Source: Rhynchospora pubera (Eukaryota > Streptophyta > Magnoliopsida > Poales > Cyperaceae). Taken from it: a stretch of DNA of 64,000 nucleotides. Each line of letters begins with the position of its first letter. The first letter of the stretch is position 1. Position numbers and translations under genes: made by a program. Location of the stretch: positions 65,802,439 to 65,866,438 of the forward strand of contig CM051461.1 in NCBI GenBank assembly GCA_028095005.1, in the 5' to 3' direction. The notes under the pieces were generated by a model. That model made no database searches. It had not been told where the DNA came from and saw only the letters and a list, made by a program, of their open reading frames with translations. Positions 1 to 10,589 of this stretch are shown piece by piece.

Positions 1-744
1 AAAACCTTTCTGTTGGTACCCAACAGTATACTTTGTTTAATTAGATTACACAGGCATATAGAGCAGTTAGGAACAGGCATGTATATATAAACAAGCTTTA
101 TATATTTTAAAAAAAACAATAATTAATAATACTAATTCACTTTAATCTCTTTGGGTCTCTTAAAATTTGAGCAATCCAAGCAATACTAATACTAGTTAGT
201 TGTCAGTGCAAACCTTGATTGGAAATAAATTGGTGAAAACAGATACATATATATAATGTAGACTAGACTAGACTTACGCGGCGTGGACCGCAATTAAAAA
301 TCGAGCGAAGTACCTCCATTTTGGTATGATTTGGCGTTGAGAGATGCGATGAGACGAGACGAGAGAAGAATCAGTCTTTCCTTCTTTCTTTCCTTTATTC
401 CTTCGACCTTAACACTTGCCGCAAGGGTTCCCTTCGGTTTCTGCCTTTCTCGGAGTTTCTCTCATCTTTTTTATTTTTCCTTTATTACCTCTCCTCAGTC
501 CTCCCCTCCAGTTATTTTTAAAATGGACAAATTCTTACTGGTAGGATCCCTTCGATCCTTGATCGTCCGATCCACATATCTTCAAGCCGTCCAGTTAGAC
601 GGTTCATAAATAATAAACCAATAATCGGGTCGGGTCGATTTCATCTCAAACAACATCCGACCCGAATACCGTCCGAATAACGTCGTTTGACAGTGACGGA
701 ACAGTCTTTTTTTTTTTTTTTTCTCTTTCTCCTCGACTCGATTA
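1..744. other. Non-coding left edge / upstream region
   Basis: No gene recognised. AT-rich to about 300, then mixed composition with pyrimidine-rich stretches. A T-run at about 705-721 lies just before the ATG at 745. Open frames here (for example 331-609) are low-complexity Ser/Phe-rich translations without a recognisable domain. The part nearest 745 probably contains the promoter and 5' leader of the mS38-like gene; I did not find a convincing TATA box. Confidence 0.4.
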
Positions 745-1133
745 ATGGCGTCTTCTCTTCTCTGGTGAGGCCGGCTGCTGAGGATGCGTATCCTCTGGTG
801 CCAAGGCTTCTCAAAAGAGCGCCGCCACTCCCTCTTCCTCTTCTCACCTCCTTCAACCTCAACCTCAACCTCAACGACCTCAGCCTCTCTCCTCTCCCTC
901 CTTCGCATTCCATTCCGCAAACCAGACAACCTCAAACCACACCCATCTTCCCCTCTTTTCCCATCTTCTCTCATCTGGATCCCATTTGGCATCGCACTTC
1001 CTTTCCCATCGGAGAAGACAGAGGCGACGCCGATCCACTGGTGCGCTGTGACAGTGTCAAGAAGAAGAGAAAGAGAAAGATGAACAAGCACAAGCTCAGG
1101 AAGCTTCGCAAGCAGCTCCGTCTCAGAACCTAA
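745..1133 (+). CDS. mS38 / AURKAIP1-COX24 C-terminal domain protein (putative mitoribosomal small-subunit protein), start out of frame
   Basis: The frame ending with TAA at 1131-1133 finishes in a strongly basic tail, DSVKKKRKRKMNKHKLRKLR followed by KQLRLRT. This matches the C-terminal domain of mitochondrial ribosomal protein mS38 (DUF1713; AURKAIP1/COX24 family), a small nuclear-encoded, mitochondrion-targeted subunit that contacts rRNA. Upstream in the same frame is a Pro/Leu/Ser-rich, Arg-containing stretch (RLLKRAPPLPLPLLTS), as expected for a transit peptide. Plant homologues are typically about 100-130 residues with MASS-like starts. Here the plausible start (745, MASSLLW) is one frame off and meets TGA after seven codons. 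The domain frame is open from 681 to 1133 but has no ATG before 1080. Either there is a one- or two-base indel between 748 and 804, or initiation is non-AUG, or the copy is broken. CAG|GTTTTT just after the stop could be a 3'-UTR donor. The domain call is fairly safe; integrity is not. Confidence 0.6.
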
Positions 1134-2442
1134 ACCAGACCAGGTTTTTCTTTAGTTTTCTTTTTTGTTAGGAAGTGTTTTTTTGAATAATTGGGTCCTT
1201 GTTTTTGCTTTGGTAGGGTTCGATTTTGGCTCACTTTGGTTTTTGTCTTCTTTTAAGAATAACTCATATATCCATTCTTCAATGTTTGGTTTCACTGTCA
1301 TGTTTCCTTTTGTTGAACTTGAAAAGGTTAAAGCTCAAAACTTTGTAATGTTTAAAATTTTGTTTTAGGATTTTGTAATTTTAGCCCTGTGTGACTTCTA
1401 GGATCAACAATTTGACAAGTTGGAATTAACTCTTGGATGACACACTAATTGATAATTGATAACCAAATTAAACCATACTCACTTATATGTTGAACAACTG
1501 ATAAAACATGCCAAGGTAGCACAAAGAGAAAAATATATATATTAATATATATATATGTATGTTCTGGCAGAGAATTTGTTGGCCATTGACTGTAATGGTA
1601 CTGGCACACAATTACATGTCTGAGTCTGTAACTCTTCTTTACGTATCAAACTGTGCTATTTATGGGTCACGAATCCAACATTAGGAACTATGCCTGTGTG
1701 ATAAGAAGATAGATGCATTGGCATGCAACCTAAGAAGTGGGAATGCGATATATAAAACAAAAATGTTAATAGTAATTCATTATGTTGTCATATGCATCAA
1801 GCCAGGAAGAAGGTTATATCCAAGCTCTAAAACATCTGAAAATTAAACAAGCACATTCTGTACTTATAAGTACATCTAAAGCAATTAAAATAGAGACAAC
1901 TTAACCACGCTACAAGAACAATCTTCGATATTGGAGTTTGTCTATGGGATTGAAGTCAACACTCGAATTTTAACTCTACACAAGTTCCCACTTGTACTGG
2001 TGGTTCGATTGTTTTCATTGGGGTAGGATTGTTTTTATTCTAATTTTTCTTTCAAATGGTGTTCCTTACTGATAGATGCAAGTTCGGTTAGTTTTTATTT
2101 GTTTGATGTTACTATAGTTGTGTTAAATAGTGAAAGATTAATAATAAGGATAGAGTTGACTGAAACCAGGTGATAGGGATGTGGTCGTACTGATACAACC
2201 ATTGGTTAGTTACAGTTGCTGTAAAGCTTCTGCAGCTTTGGCCTCTTTATAAGCTCAATCCAGCTTCAAATAAGCTCTGACATCTTCTAGAAAAGAATTA
2301 TATTTATTGTAACCGAAAACTCTTCAGTTTGTCAACTTTTAGATTTGTATTTAAAGCTCTCCATCATGTAGTATATCATTTTCACATTTAGGATCTTAGG
2401 GACATAATTACTGCATGTTATATGTCAGTAACAGATATGTTT
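1134..2442. other. Intergenic, nothing recognised
   Basis: AT-rich DNA. The start may be the 3' UTR of the mS38-like gene. A short (TA)n run lies at about 1535-1556. The small open frame at 1165-1368 is hydrophobic, low-complexity, and has no homologue I recognise. Confidence 0.5.
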
Positions 2443-2447
2443 GTTAA

Positions 2448-3736
2448 TGTTAAAAATTCGAGCGTCTACGCAGCAGCAGTTAGATTTCATGTTCGAGGAG
2501 GCACGATCCAAGTGCAACTGCACAAGAATCGTGTCCCTTAGGGCTAGTCAGTACGATGATCTCAGTACAAATAAAATACAAGTGAACACAAGAATTTAAC
2601 GAGGTTCAGTACCAATTTGGTGCTTACGTCCTCCACATACACGCACATTTTTCTAGTATTTTTTTGTTAATGTCTGAGATACATTGTAAGAGGAATAAAA
2701 AGGAATTAAATAGAAGAATTATTTCTTTTTTTTTTTATTCATACCATATACATTAAATATCCTCATATAGGGAAACATCTAATTTTCACACAAGAAAATA
2801 TTTTCTGGACGTGCAATCCATTCCTTACCATGTTTGACAGGTTGGGGCCTAGAGCCTTCCTTGTTACTAAATTTGACCCATTCGGGGTACCGTTCGGGTT
2901 ACTATTCAGTCAAACGCATGGTCGAATGCCCTATTCTTGATGTGTAGTGGCAACACACACTTCCACACTTCATGTTTTAACACCCCCCCTCAAGTGTACA
3001 ACTTGTAATGACAACTTGCCAATTTTATTTTAATAGTTTAGTGTCGCACATCCGATCCACAACTTGATCTTCTGCAGCACTTTCTCACACTCCCCTTCAA
3101 GTGGTCATGTACTGACTTGTCATGTCTTACTTGCATGGAATGCTGCACACCGGTACACACCGTCTTCTAAGGCACACATTTTTTGTCTTTATTGACACAC
3201 ACATGCCATCAATTTCTTTGTTTCACATCTTCCACGAGTTGCACACACCGCCACATAGATCAATTTCTTCACTTGGCACGTGTCACACTTCTTGTGCTAG
3301 ATCCCGTGCACCATAGCCAAGTAATCATTTATCTCAAGCCACCTACCAATTCATACCATCACACGTGAGAGATTATTTTATTTACTAATCTTATACCAAG
3401 CATATTACTCTTAATCTTTTTTTATTGCATCATGTCTCCAACTTCTTCTGTTAATGGTTTTGAATCCTTAACCTGTCACATGTTAGACTTGAGCATCATT
3501 TGCTTGACTCGCACATGACTTGATCTTTACCTTCTTGGCCATCTTATAGATTTCATTGCATGACACACCTTGAGTCCATCTTTGTTACTTGGATTAAGGT
3601 CTAAGTCTTGACTCGCCTTGACCACTTGACCCAATCTGAACCATATGACATGACTAGAGCCTCCATTGATCATATTCTCTCATGCTTATTCACTTGATAT
3701 CCATATTGGACACCAAATATTTCTCTCACTTCAACT
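2448..3736 (-). repeat. 3' LTR of the 2448-5689 element (with insertion)
   Basis: Begins TGTTAAAAATTCGAGCGTCT on the plus strand and ends CTCACTTCAACT, matching the other LTR at both ends. A block of about 600 bp between about 2622 and 3235 has no counterpart in the other LTR. Confidence 0.7.
2622..3235 (-). mobile_element. Nested Copia-like 3'-end fragment inside the LTR
   Basis: This block is absent from the second LTR. On its minus strand it contains CACTTGAGGGGGGGTGTTAA at about 2979-2998. A purine tract followed directly by TGTTAA is the usual junction between polypurine tract and 3' LTR in plant Copia elements. The 2665-2982 part would then be LTR and 2998-3235 internal sequence. No coding remains are recognisable. 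Alternatively the second LTR simply lost this segment. Confidence 0.4.
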
Positions 3737-3751
3737 CTCCCCCTGAGAGGG
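3737..3751 (-). other. Polypurine tract of the 2448-5689 element
   Basis: Minus strand CCCTCTCAGGGGGAG directly before the 3' LTR. A related copy (ctctccctgagagagatatttgg) lies inside the element at about 3917-3939. Confidence 0.6.
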
Positions 3752-4699
3752 ATATTTGGTGGCTTGCATACTTGATTAACTTTTGACTTCACATGCTCTC
3801 AACTCGAAGACATTCAACTCCTAACTTGAAGAGCCTTTTAGATCTAACTTAGGCTTTTTTTCTTGACCCGCCATGGGCCACAACTTGATTGATACCAAAG
3901 ATCTCTCTCAATTTTGCTCTCCCTGAGAGAGATATTTGGTTACACATGCAACTTGCCTTTTTTTTTTCTTGTTAGATCCTCCTTGTAGGTTCCGACTTGG
4001 GCCCTCTTACTTGACCATATTTTGACCGCCATCATGGTCCGGTGTATGCCATTTCCTTGGATCTAACTTGGACCACATTTGTTGCTTCAAAACAGACCAC
4101 TTTAACACCCATTCGACCAAACACTCATCCGAACAGAGGTCTCCGGTTTTACAAGTGATGGACCATTTGACCTGTCATAGGTCTCCGGTTTGGACCCAAC
4201 TCGAGCCACAACCAATACTTATGACCAATTGACATAAGACAAACCATTTGGCCTATCATTCGGCCGAACATGCAGCCGAACATGCCATAAATCCAACTAG
4301 GATTACTTTCTTGACTCGACTTGAGCCTTCAATCAAACCTGAATTGGGTTACTTTGATGTTCTGACTTTGGTCATTTCATCCATTGTCACATTTTTTTCA
4401 TACCCAAACCATACAATCAATCATACAACAAAATCAATTCTAAACAAACCACAACAAACTTGTTTTATTATGCATAAACCATGGTCATACAACCAACCAA
4501 CATCCAATCTACCTTGTTGATTCAATTTTCCAGAAAAACAAATAAGATATCTTATTTTTATTGTGGCTACACAAAACTCCTTTATGGTAGATTTGGGCTC
4601 TAATCTTCGCTCACAGGTCGCACAACCCAAGAGATACCTCCGCGACAACTTCATATGACTCAGAAACACTTTTAATCACCAGGGACGCAACCGTACTAG

Positions 4700-4815
4700 A
4701 TCCCGTTCGGCCGAACACATAGCCGAATGCCCTTTTTTGGTCCCGTTCGGCCACACACAGCCAAAAACCCATGTTCTTAATCCTATACGGCCGTACACAC
4801 AGCCGAACAGTCTAT
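4700..4815. repeat. Short tandem repeats rich in GTTCGGCC / AGCCGAA
   Basis: Three imperfect units of about 50 bp, each with a (T/A)CGGCC core and an AGCC(G/A)AA partner (for example cccgttcggccgaacacata). Similar GTTCGG and AGCCGAA motifs occur at about 4258-4286 and 2878-2930. This is part of the internal region of the LTR element. Confidence 0.55.
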
Positions 4816-4984
4816 TTTTAATAGTTATGCTGGCGCTTGTGGTCCAAAGTCAATGTAGAATGTCACTCGAACGGTTGTCTATCTTTATACACCCTTTTGG
4901 TTGAAGAAACATCTGCCTTGCACTTGCTTCAAGTTGTTGTTTGCCCTCCATCGCTTCTGTTTTGTCCTCCCATCTCTGAACTGC

Positions 4985-4996
4985 GCTCGGATACCA
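4985..4996 (-). other. Primer-binding site (initiator tRNA-Met-like)
   Basis: Minus strand TGGTATCCGAGC, one base different from the usual plant initiator tRNA-Met complement TGGTATCAGAGC, directly adjoining the LTR terminus TTAACA. Confidence 0.7.
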
Positions 4997-5689
4997 TGTT
5001 AAGAATTCGAGCGTCTACGCAGCAGACGTTAGATTTCATGTTCGATGAGGCACGATCTAAGTGCAACCGCACAAGAACTGTGTCCCTTAGGGCTAGTATG
5101 TACGAGGACCTCAGTACAAATAAAATACAAGTGAACGCGAGAATTTAACGAGGTTCAGTACCAACTTGGTGCCATGAGTTGCCCACACCGCCACATGGAT
5201 CAATTTCTTCACTTGGCACGTGTCACACTTCTTGTGCTAGACCCGCGCACCATAGCCAAGTAATTATTTATCTCAAGCCATCTACCAATTCATACCATCA
5301 CACGTGAGAGATATTCTTTCAGTTACTAACCTTATACCAAGTAGATTACTCTTAATCTTCTTCTATTGCATCATGTCCCCAACTTCTTCTTTTAAAGGCT
5401 TTGAATCCTTGACCTATCATATGTTAGACTTGAGCATCATTTGACTTGATCTTTACCTTCTTGGTCATCTTATAGAATTCATTGCATGACACTATATCCA
5501 CTCGAGTCGACTCAAGTATTCCTTGAGTCCATCTTTGTTACTTGGATTAAGGTTTAAGTCTTGACTCGTCTTGACCACTTGATCTAACCTGGACCATATG
5601 ACATGACTAGAGCATCCATTGATCATATTCTCTCATGCTTATTTACTTGATATCCATTTCGGACATCAAATATTTCTCTCACTTCAACT
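4997..5689 (-). repeat. 5' LTR of the 2448-5689 element
   Basis: 693 bp. Matches 2448-2621 and about 3236-3736 with scattered substitutions and small indels (for example a short insertion near 5500), so the element is not young. Followed by GTTAA, the putative target duplication. Confidence 0.7.
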
Positions 5690-5694
5690 GTTAA

Positions 5695-6366
5695 AATTTT
5701 TATTTTATTTCCTATTTTGAGTTGTGATGGTTGTAGCTGGTCAATGCTCGGTTGTCATTTTGAAGTAGCCTTGTAACTTTGATTTCGTGGCTTCTGAATA
5801 TAAATGGGTCAAATTAATTTATGCTTTTGCTGCAACTTTTAAATTTTAATTATTGAAAATATGTATGGCGATGGTTATGGAGACTAAATTCAAAATATGT
5901 AGCTTTATGGGACATGGATTGATACAGGAACAATAACCTGCAACAGAATCACTGGAGTTGGGAAAGCAAAATTAAAGCACTTGAACTGGTTACATGCATG
6001 GTAGGTAAATGCTGATTATCACCAGTACTGAAATCATTTCTATATTTCCATGTTTCAAATTTGCAACAGAAGATATACACTGATACACATGACTGTAAAC
6101 CAAATATTTGTTCATACTAGGAAACATCCATAAAAACAGTAAATTGAGTTTAACCGACCGTACGCAATAGTTCACGTATGTAACACTGAAATACAGGCAT
6201 GGACAAACCACACAGAAAAGAGGTACAGCATCATATACATAAAAAATAAAAAAAATAAAAAAAAAGAAGAAGAAGAAGAAGAACAGAAACCAGCCACAGA
6301 TCACAACAGCTAAAAAGCAATTCACTCATAGATTGAGGAACTGGTTATTTTTATTTCTTGCTAATG
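5695..6366. other. Intergenic, 3' flank of the pseudo-protease gene
   Basis: AT-rich, no gene. An A-rich/GAA repeat lies at about 6238-6285. On the minus strand an AATAAA lies at about 6347-6352, shortly after the stop codon at 6367, and could serve polyadenylation. Confidence 0.45.
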
Positions 6367-8179
6367 CTATTCAACAGAGAAGGAATCATGATAAGTGGAT
6401 GTGGGAGGGGATGGGATGTTGGTGGGAATGGGATAAGAAGGATCCGTGAGGATGCCACAAAGGCCGCTGGCGTAGCGGACATCGCTCTTAATCCTGATGT
6501 AGCCTCCCTCGCCCCAGCTTGTCCCCCATGAGTTCCTGACAATCCAATAATTATCGCCACCAATTGAGTTGCAGTACCCAACCACTGTAACTGCATGGGT
6601 TGTATTGAAGCCGCATGATTCATCATCGAAGATACCCTGCTTCAAATTAATCACTTGATTAGATCAAAGTCGTCAATCTCCGGTTTCTGTTTAATATCAA
6701 TTAGTTCATCGGCACAAATACAAATTTTTCCTGGATACGTAAGCAGTAGAAATAGCATACAAAAAAAAAAAAAAAACCCAGCCTTTCAAGGTGTTTGTGC
6801 AACTCGTTATGTTATGTTTCATGCTGGGCTTGCTTTTGGGAAGTGGCCGGATAAGAATAAAATTGTGGTATCTTACTCCACAATGTAATTTATTTGGTGT
6901 GCAACAAAAAACTATATTTAATACAAACCCCATTGTATAATTGGAAAGATAGGCTGCTAGCATCAATGGCCACGGATATAGGTTGATTATGAACAGCAAT
7001 TGTAAACGCAGTCCTGTTATTGGGGGTAACAAACTCGACTCCACTAATGTTCGCCACAGGCTGTTGTAAAAACAAAAACAGTAACATCAGTTTATACTTT
7101 GTACAAAACAACTAGTTGAATCCCTTAATACTTTAATGGGTGCAAATGAGTATTGTGTATTGTTATTTGCAGAATTCAAGGATATTAAATCGTACAATAA
7201 AAGATTTGCATGTTCCTTGTTTTCCAGTGTAAGGATAGTCACTCTCTGTGGTGAGTCCCTTCAGAATAATATCAACAAAAGAATCGTTCACACTAGCTCC
7301 GCTGCAACCATGAGTAAAAAAGCCACAGTCAACCAACTCCTGCTCAGACAAAGAGAGAAGTTTCTCTGTCACATTTCTGATAAAAAGCATCGACTCCACT
7401 GATGCAACTGCTGAGAAGGTTCCGCCACAATCTAAATCATTAACCAATAACCCAAAGAGAGTTTATTAATTAGTAGTGTTACAAATTGTTATTTTCTACC
7501 AGTTTACACAATAAACTAACTGAATCTGTGCGCTAAAGCATATTCAAAATTTATACAAGATCAAGGCCTCAGACCTTGAGAATTCTTAATCAATACATAC
7601 TCATTTTACTTTAAATTAAAAGTTGAAATATGTCACCACTAATCTAAATATAGATTTAATTGTATTGGGTTAGTAATAGACTAATTTCATCTGGCATAAG
7701 AATGCATACTTTGTTCTTATGACCTTACCACATTGGTCTTGATCTTTGATTGGGTTAACAGCCCCTTTTTGCCTCCAATCGAAACAAGTAATACTAATAT
7801 CGTCCTCAACCTTCTCGTACATATATCTGCCGCCAATAGCTCTACTACGGGTTATCCTTTGACGGTCAATCTTACCACCAGCATACATGTTTCGGAACTC
7901 CTCATTTGTCATTGCACCAAACTGGTTTAGTCCCAGATGGTACGAATGACCTTGCTTGTTGAACTCATGAATGTACTTGACATTGTCCTTGAATATATTG
8001 AACCTTTCGGCTTTGTTATCAAGGTCCTTTTCCAAGCCATGATGGGCCACCCACTTCTCAAAAAGATTTTTCAGGCTTTCTTCGGTCTCAAGGTCTCTTT
8101 CGGTGAAAGTTATGGAAGTAGATTGGATTGCAGACAGAGCAACAATAATAATGGCTATGACAAAGACATAGTTTGCCAT
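6367..8179 (-). CDS. Papain-like (C1A) protein with Cys-to-Gly active site; probable pseudo-protease, no KDEL tail
   Basis: Four exons: 7729-8179, 7196-7431, 6929-7060, 6367-6636 (1089 bp, 362 aa), all with GT-AG junctions in the same phases as the neighbouring paralogues. A signal peptide (about residues 1-22) and an I29 propeptide with an ERFNIN-like helix (KAERFNIFKDNVKYIHEFN) precede the C1A domain. Catalytic His (TTHAVTVVGY) and Asn (YWIVRNSWG) are present. Where paralogues read QCGSCW(T/S)FS this gene reads QCDCGGTFS: papain Gly23 to Asp, Ser24 to Cys, nucleophile Cys25 to Gly, Trp26 to Gly. The CNGG substrate loop is CSGA, and the usual VDWR mature start is CFDWR. The C terminus is SVE, not KDEL. 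Proteolysis is therefore unlikely, yet no stop or frameshift exists. Soybean P34 carries the same Cys-to-Gly change, so a receptor, storage or inhibitory role is possible (inference). The exon 3/4 junction adds one Gly (NG|GIF). Confidence 0.88.
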
Positions 8180-8241
8180 TGTTATTATTAAGAGAACTAC
8201 TGGAAATTTATTTCAATGGCTTAGTACTTAGACGAGGCTTG

Positions 8242-8249
8242 CTTTTATA
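8242..8249 (-). promoter_or_regulatory. TATA box of the pseudo-protease gene
   Basis: TATAAAAG on the minus strand, about 63 bp upstream of the ATG at 8179, preceded by CATGAGCTTTCAC. The 33793 gene has the similar CATGAGTTTCTTC at the same place. Confidence 0.65.
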
Positions 8250-8284
8250 GTGAAAGCTCATGGTTTTTTACGGGGCTTGGAATA

Positions 8285-8312
8285 TCAATTGCTTCTAAGT
8301 AGAAACATATAG
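8285..8312 (-). promoter_or_regulatory. Conserved upstream block (TCAATTGCTT), diverged copy
   Basis: Plus-strand TCAATTGCTT followed by an A-rich AGAAACAT stretch. The same block lies upstream of the TATA boxes of the 14052 and 33793 genes. This copy is the most diverged. A shared cis-element of the cluster is inferred from conservation only. Confidence 0.45.
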
Positions 8313-8431
8313 TTTTTAAAATTATTTATGTGATGGCAATGAAACCAGTAGCAGTCTAGCAGATGAATACTTTAATTATGAAATAGATATTGCTTTGACA
8401 TTTGTAGCAGTAGCAAATGTAATATATAATT

Positions 8432-8826
8432 TATTGTGAACCATGATATATAGAGCGCTCCGTGCACCACGATCTTTTGATCGGTGATTTTGTAAATTAA
8501 CAAATCTAAATTAACCAATCCAATTTATATATTGAAATCTCATAGCAAACAAAATTTTACAATTTTTTAAATTTTTTTATTAGTTTTTTCGAATTTTTTA
8601 AATCTTGCCAGTTTTTGCTTACAAATTAGCGTATTTATAGCAAAAAGTGGCAAGTTCTAAAAAATTCGAAAAAATAGTAAAAAAATTTTAAAAATTGTAA
8701 AATTTTGTTTGCTATGAGTTTTCAACATATAGATTGCGTTGGTTAAATTAGATTTGACAATTTGTGAAACTACCGACAAAAATAGTCATGGTGCACAAAA
8801 GTTTATATGAATCATGGTTCACAATA
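8432..8826. mobile_element. Fold-back MITE (about 395 bp)
   Basis: Termini are inverted repeats (ATTGTGAACCATGAT against ATCATGGTTCACAAT). Complementarity continues inward through TAGCAAACAAAATTTTACAA and its inverse, giving a long hairpin with a short centre near 8620-8640. No coding content. No convincing target duplication. Confidence 0.65.
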
Positions 8827-8848
8827 GATTTACTATATATATATATAT

Positions 8849-9221
8849 TGCTAGGGTGAGTTGCAACTCACCAAAAAGTCCGTGAGTCGCGCTCAAAATT
8901 CTAAAATTTAGTTTAAAATAACCAATCCAAACCATCTAATACGATCTCCCTATTAAAATCTCCATGCAGAGAAAATTTTATATTTTTTTGAAATTTTTAA
9001 GTATTTATTTCGGATTTTTAAAAATTATTGTTTTTGAACGGTTCAAAACTAATTAGATTAATGATTTTCTAAAATTTCAAAAAAAAATCTTAAAAATTTT
9101 GAAAAATATAAAATTTGGTCTGCATGGAGATTTCAATAGGAAGATCGTGTTAGACTGTTTGGATCGGTAATTTTGAACTAAATTTCACGGACCCTTTGGT
9201 GAGTTGCAACTCACCGTAGCA
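8849..9221. mobile_element. MITE with self-palindromic terminal repeats
   Basis: Starts TGCTAGGGTGAGTTGCAACT and ends with the inverse (ACTCACCGTAGCA). Each end contains the 18-bp perfect palindrome GGTGAGTTGCAACTCACC. The interior is a long imperfect inverted repeat around about 9035. A related arm occurs at 19290-19530. Confidence 0.7.
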
Positions 9222-10579
9222 AAACTCTCTCTCTCTTTGTCCTCTATTTTCTCAGTTTTGAGTGGCACATAAAAAATTTTTCCTTAGAATTATCTTTCAT
9301 TTATGGTATAGATTATTTATGGTAATAGATCATCTATGGTATATATTATTTATGGTATTAGATTATTTACAGAAGTCTAGGATTATATTTGTAAAAGAGC
9401 AATTTTTTTAATATAAAAATGGGACCCTTAGAGACGCAATTAATCCCTAATTTTCTCTCTAATTCTACAATATATGTGTGTGTAATTTTTTCTTATAGTA
9501 CATCATTCACACAACATTCCCTTGTTACTTTTTCCTGTTGGTGCAAATATCAAATAAACAAATTCGGATAGCACAAAAATAAATAAAATAAGTAATTAAA
9601 ATAATTTTATCCGAATCGCGCTAGACGTTGTCCTTAAGCGTATTCCATCTTAACGTGCAAGATGAACCACAACCAAGATAATTCGGGTAACTGGATAAGT
9701 GTCACTCCTTGGAACACGATCGGAGAAGTGACTGATGAGAGATCTCCACAATATCCAGCAGAAACAATCAGAATAATATTCAAATCAAATTAAAAATTAA
9801 TATGAGGAATATCAATATGGAGAATAGAAATTTGATCAAGTTTATTTTTCTATCTCAACCACTTCTTGATCAAATTGTAAATTTGGTCTATCTAGTTGGT
9901 ATTAATTATAAAAGAAACAGTAAGATAGTAGAATGGATTTAATTGAGCCTTCTTTTCTCAACGGAAAAATCAATAATAACATAAATGCATTGATGAAATC
10001 AAATATTTAACTGATAAACAACTAAAAAAGGGAAATTCATGTTTAGAATAATTTATCAAGTGCAAATGTTGAGTTTTTTCTACTCTATGTTTCAACATTG
10101 CCTACATCCTAAATTGAAACAAGTTAATGATGGAGAGGTATACTTTATCATTTTGATAGGACGTGCTAAATAAATTCTTTTAATTTTGTTAAAAAAAAAT
10201 AGCTATATGACATCAAATTGTGCCAGACTTCAACGAGTTCTTTATTAAAATAGAAAGACTTAACAGCTTCTTCTGAATCACCTGTGTAATGGTTGAAACC
10301 ATATAGGAATGGAAATAATTCTCAAGGAAACTATGTCCTGCTCTGGTATGCAGGGTCCCAGGAACGTCATCATGGGAGCACATAAAGTGCATAAACCCAT
10401 GAAATTGTCTTACATATATCCAATATAGTTCCTCCTCCCAGATGCCCACTGGCCAAATCACTCTATTAAATATCTACTATTTCAGTATTAAAACATCAAA
10501 TTGTAATGTAATTGACCTTTTCCAACAAGCTGGCCGGAACAAGTTCATGACGAAAACTTATTGCTAAGACGTACAAATT
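9222..10579. other. Intergenic, no gene recognised
   Basis: AT-rich. Four degenerate copies of a roughly 17-bp unit (TTTATGGTATTAGATTA-like) lie at about 9299-9368. 9535-9790 (cccgaatcgcg- and aattcgggtaact-type sequence) looks like old LTR or repeat debris. A minus-strand open frame of 82 codons at 10213-10461 has no domain I recognise. Confidence 0.4.
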
Positions 10580-10589
10580 AAACATTATC

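Larger units (their letters stand above)
2448..5689 (-). mobile_element. Non-autonomous LTR retrotransposon (about 3.2 kb), minus orientation
   Basis: Two direct repeats (2448-3736 and 4997-5689) share both ends and most of their length. They are flanked by the same 5 bp, GTTAA, at 2443-2447 and 5690-5694, which fits a target-site duplication. On the minus strand a primer-binding site close to the initiator tRNA-Met complement (TGGTATCCGAGC, 4985-4996) abuts the right LTR. A purine tract (CCCTCTCAGGGGGAG, 3737-3751) abuts the left LTR. Orientation is therefore minus. The internal part (3737-4996) has no gag or pol reading frame. The outer LTR end reads AGTTGAAG rather than TG, so that boundary may be 3 bp off. 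The left LTR is about 600 bp longer because of an extra block at about 2622-3235. Confidence 0.75.

Noticed and set aside
331..609. 92-codon plus-strand open frame at the left edge
   Set aside because: Ser/Phe/Leu-rich translation of pyrimidine-rich DNA without a domain; likely promoter or leader sequence.
6367..8179. Calling the 8.2 kb protease copy a pseudogene
   Set aside because: No stop, frameshift or broken splice site was found, and the four exons give a full-length 362-codon frame. Loss of the catalytic Cys alone fits a pseudo-enzyme better than a decayed gene.
10213..10461. 82-codon minus-strand open frame
   Set aside because: Mixed composition but no domain, splice context or paralogue in the window. 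Not enough to call a gene.
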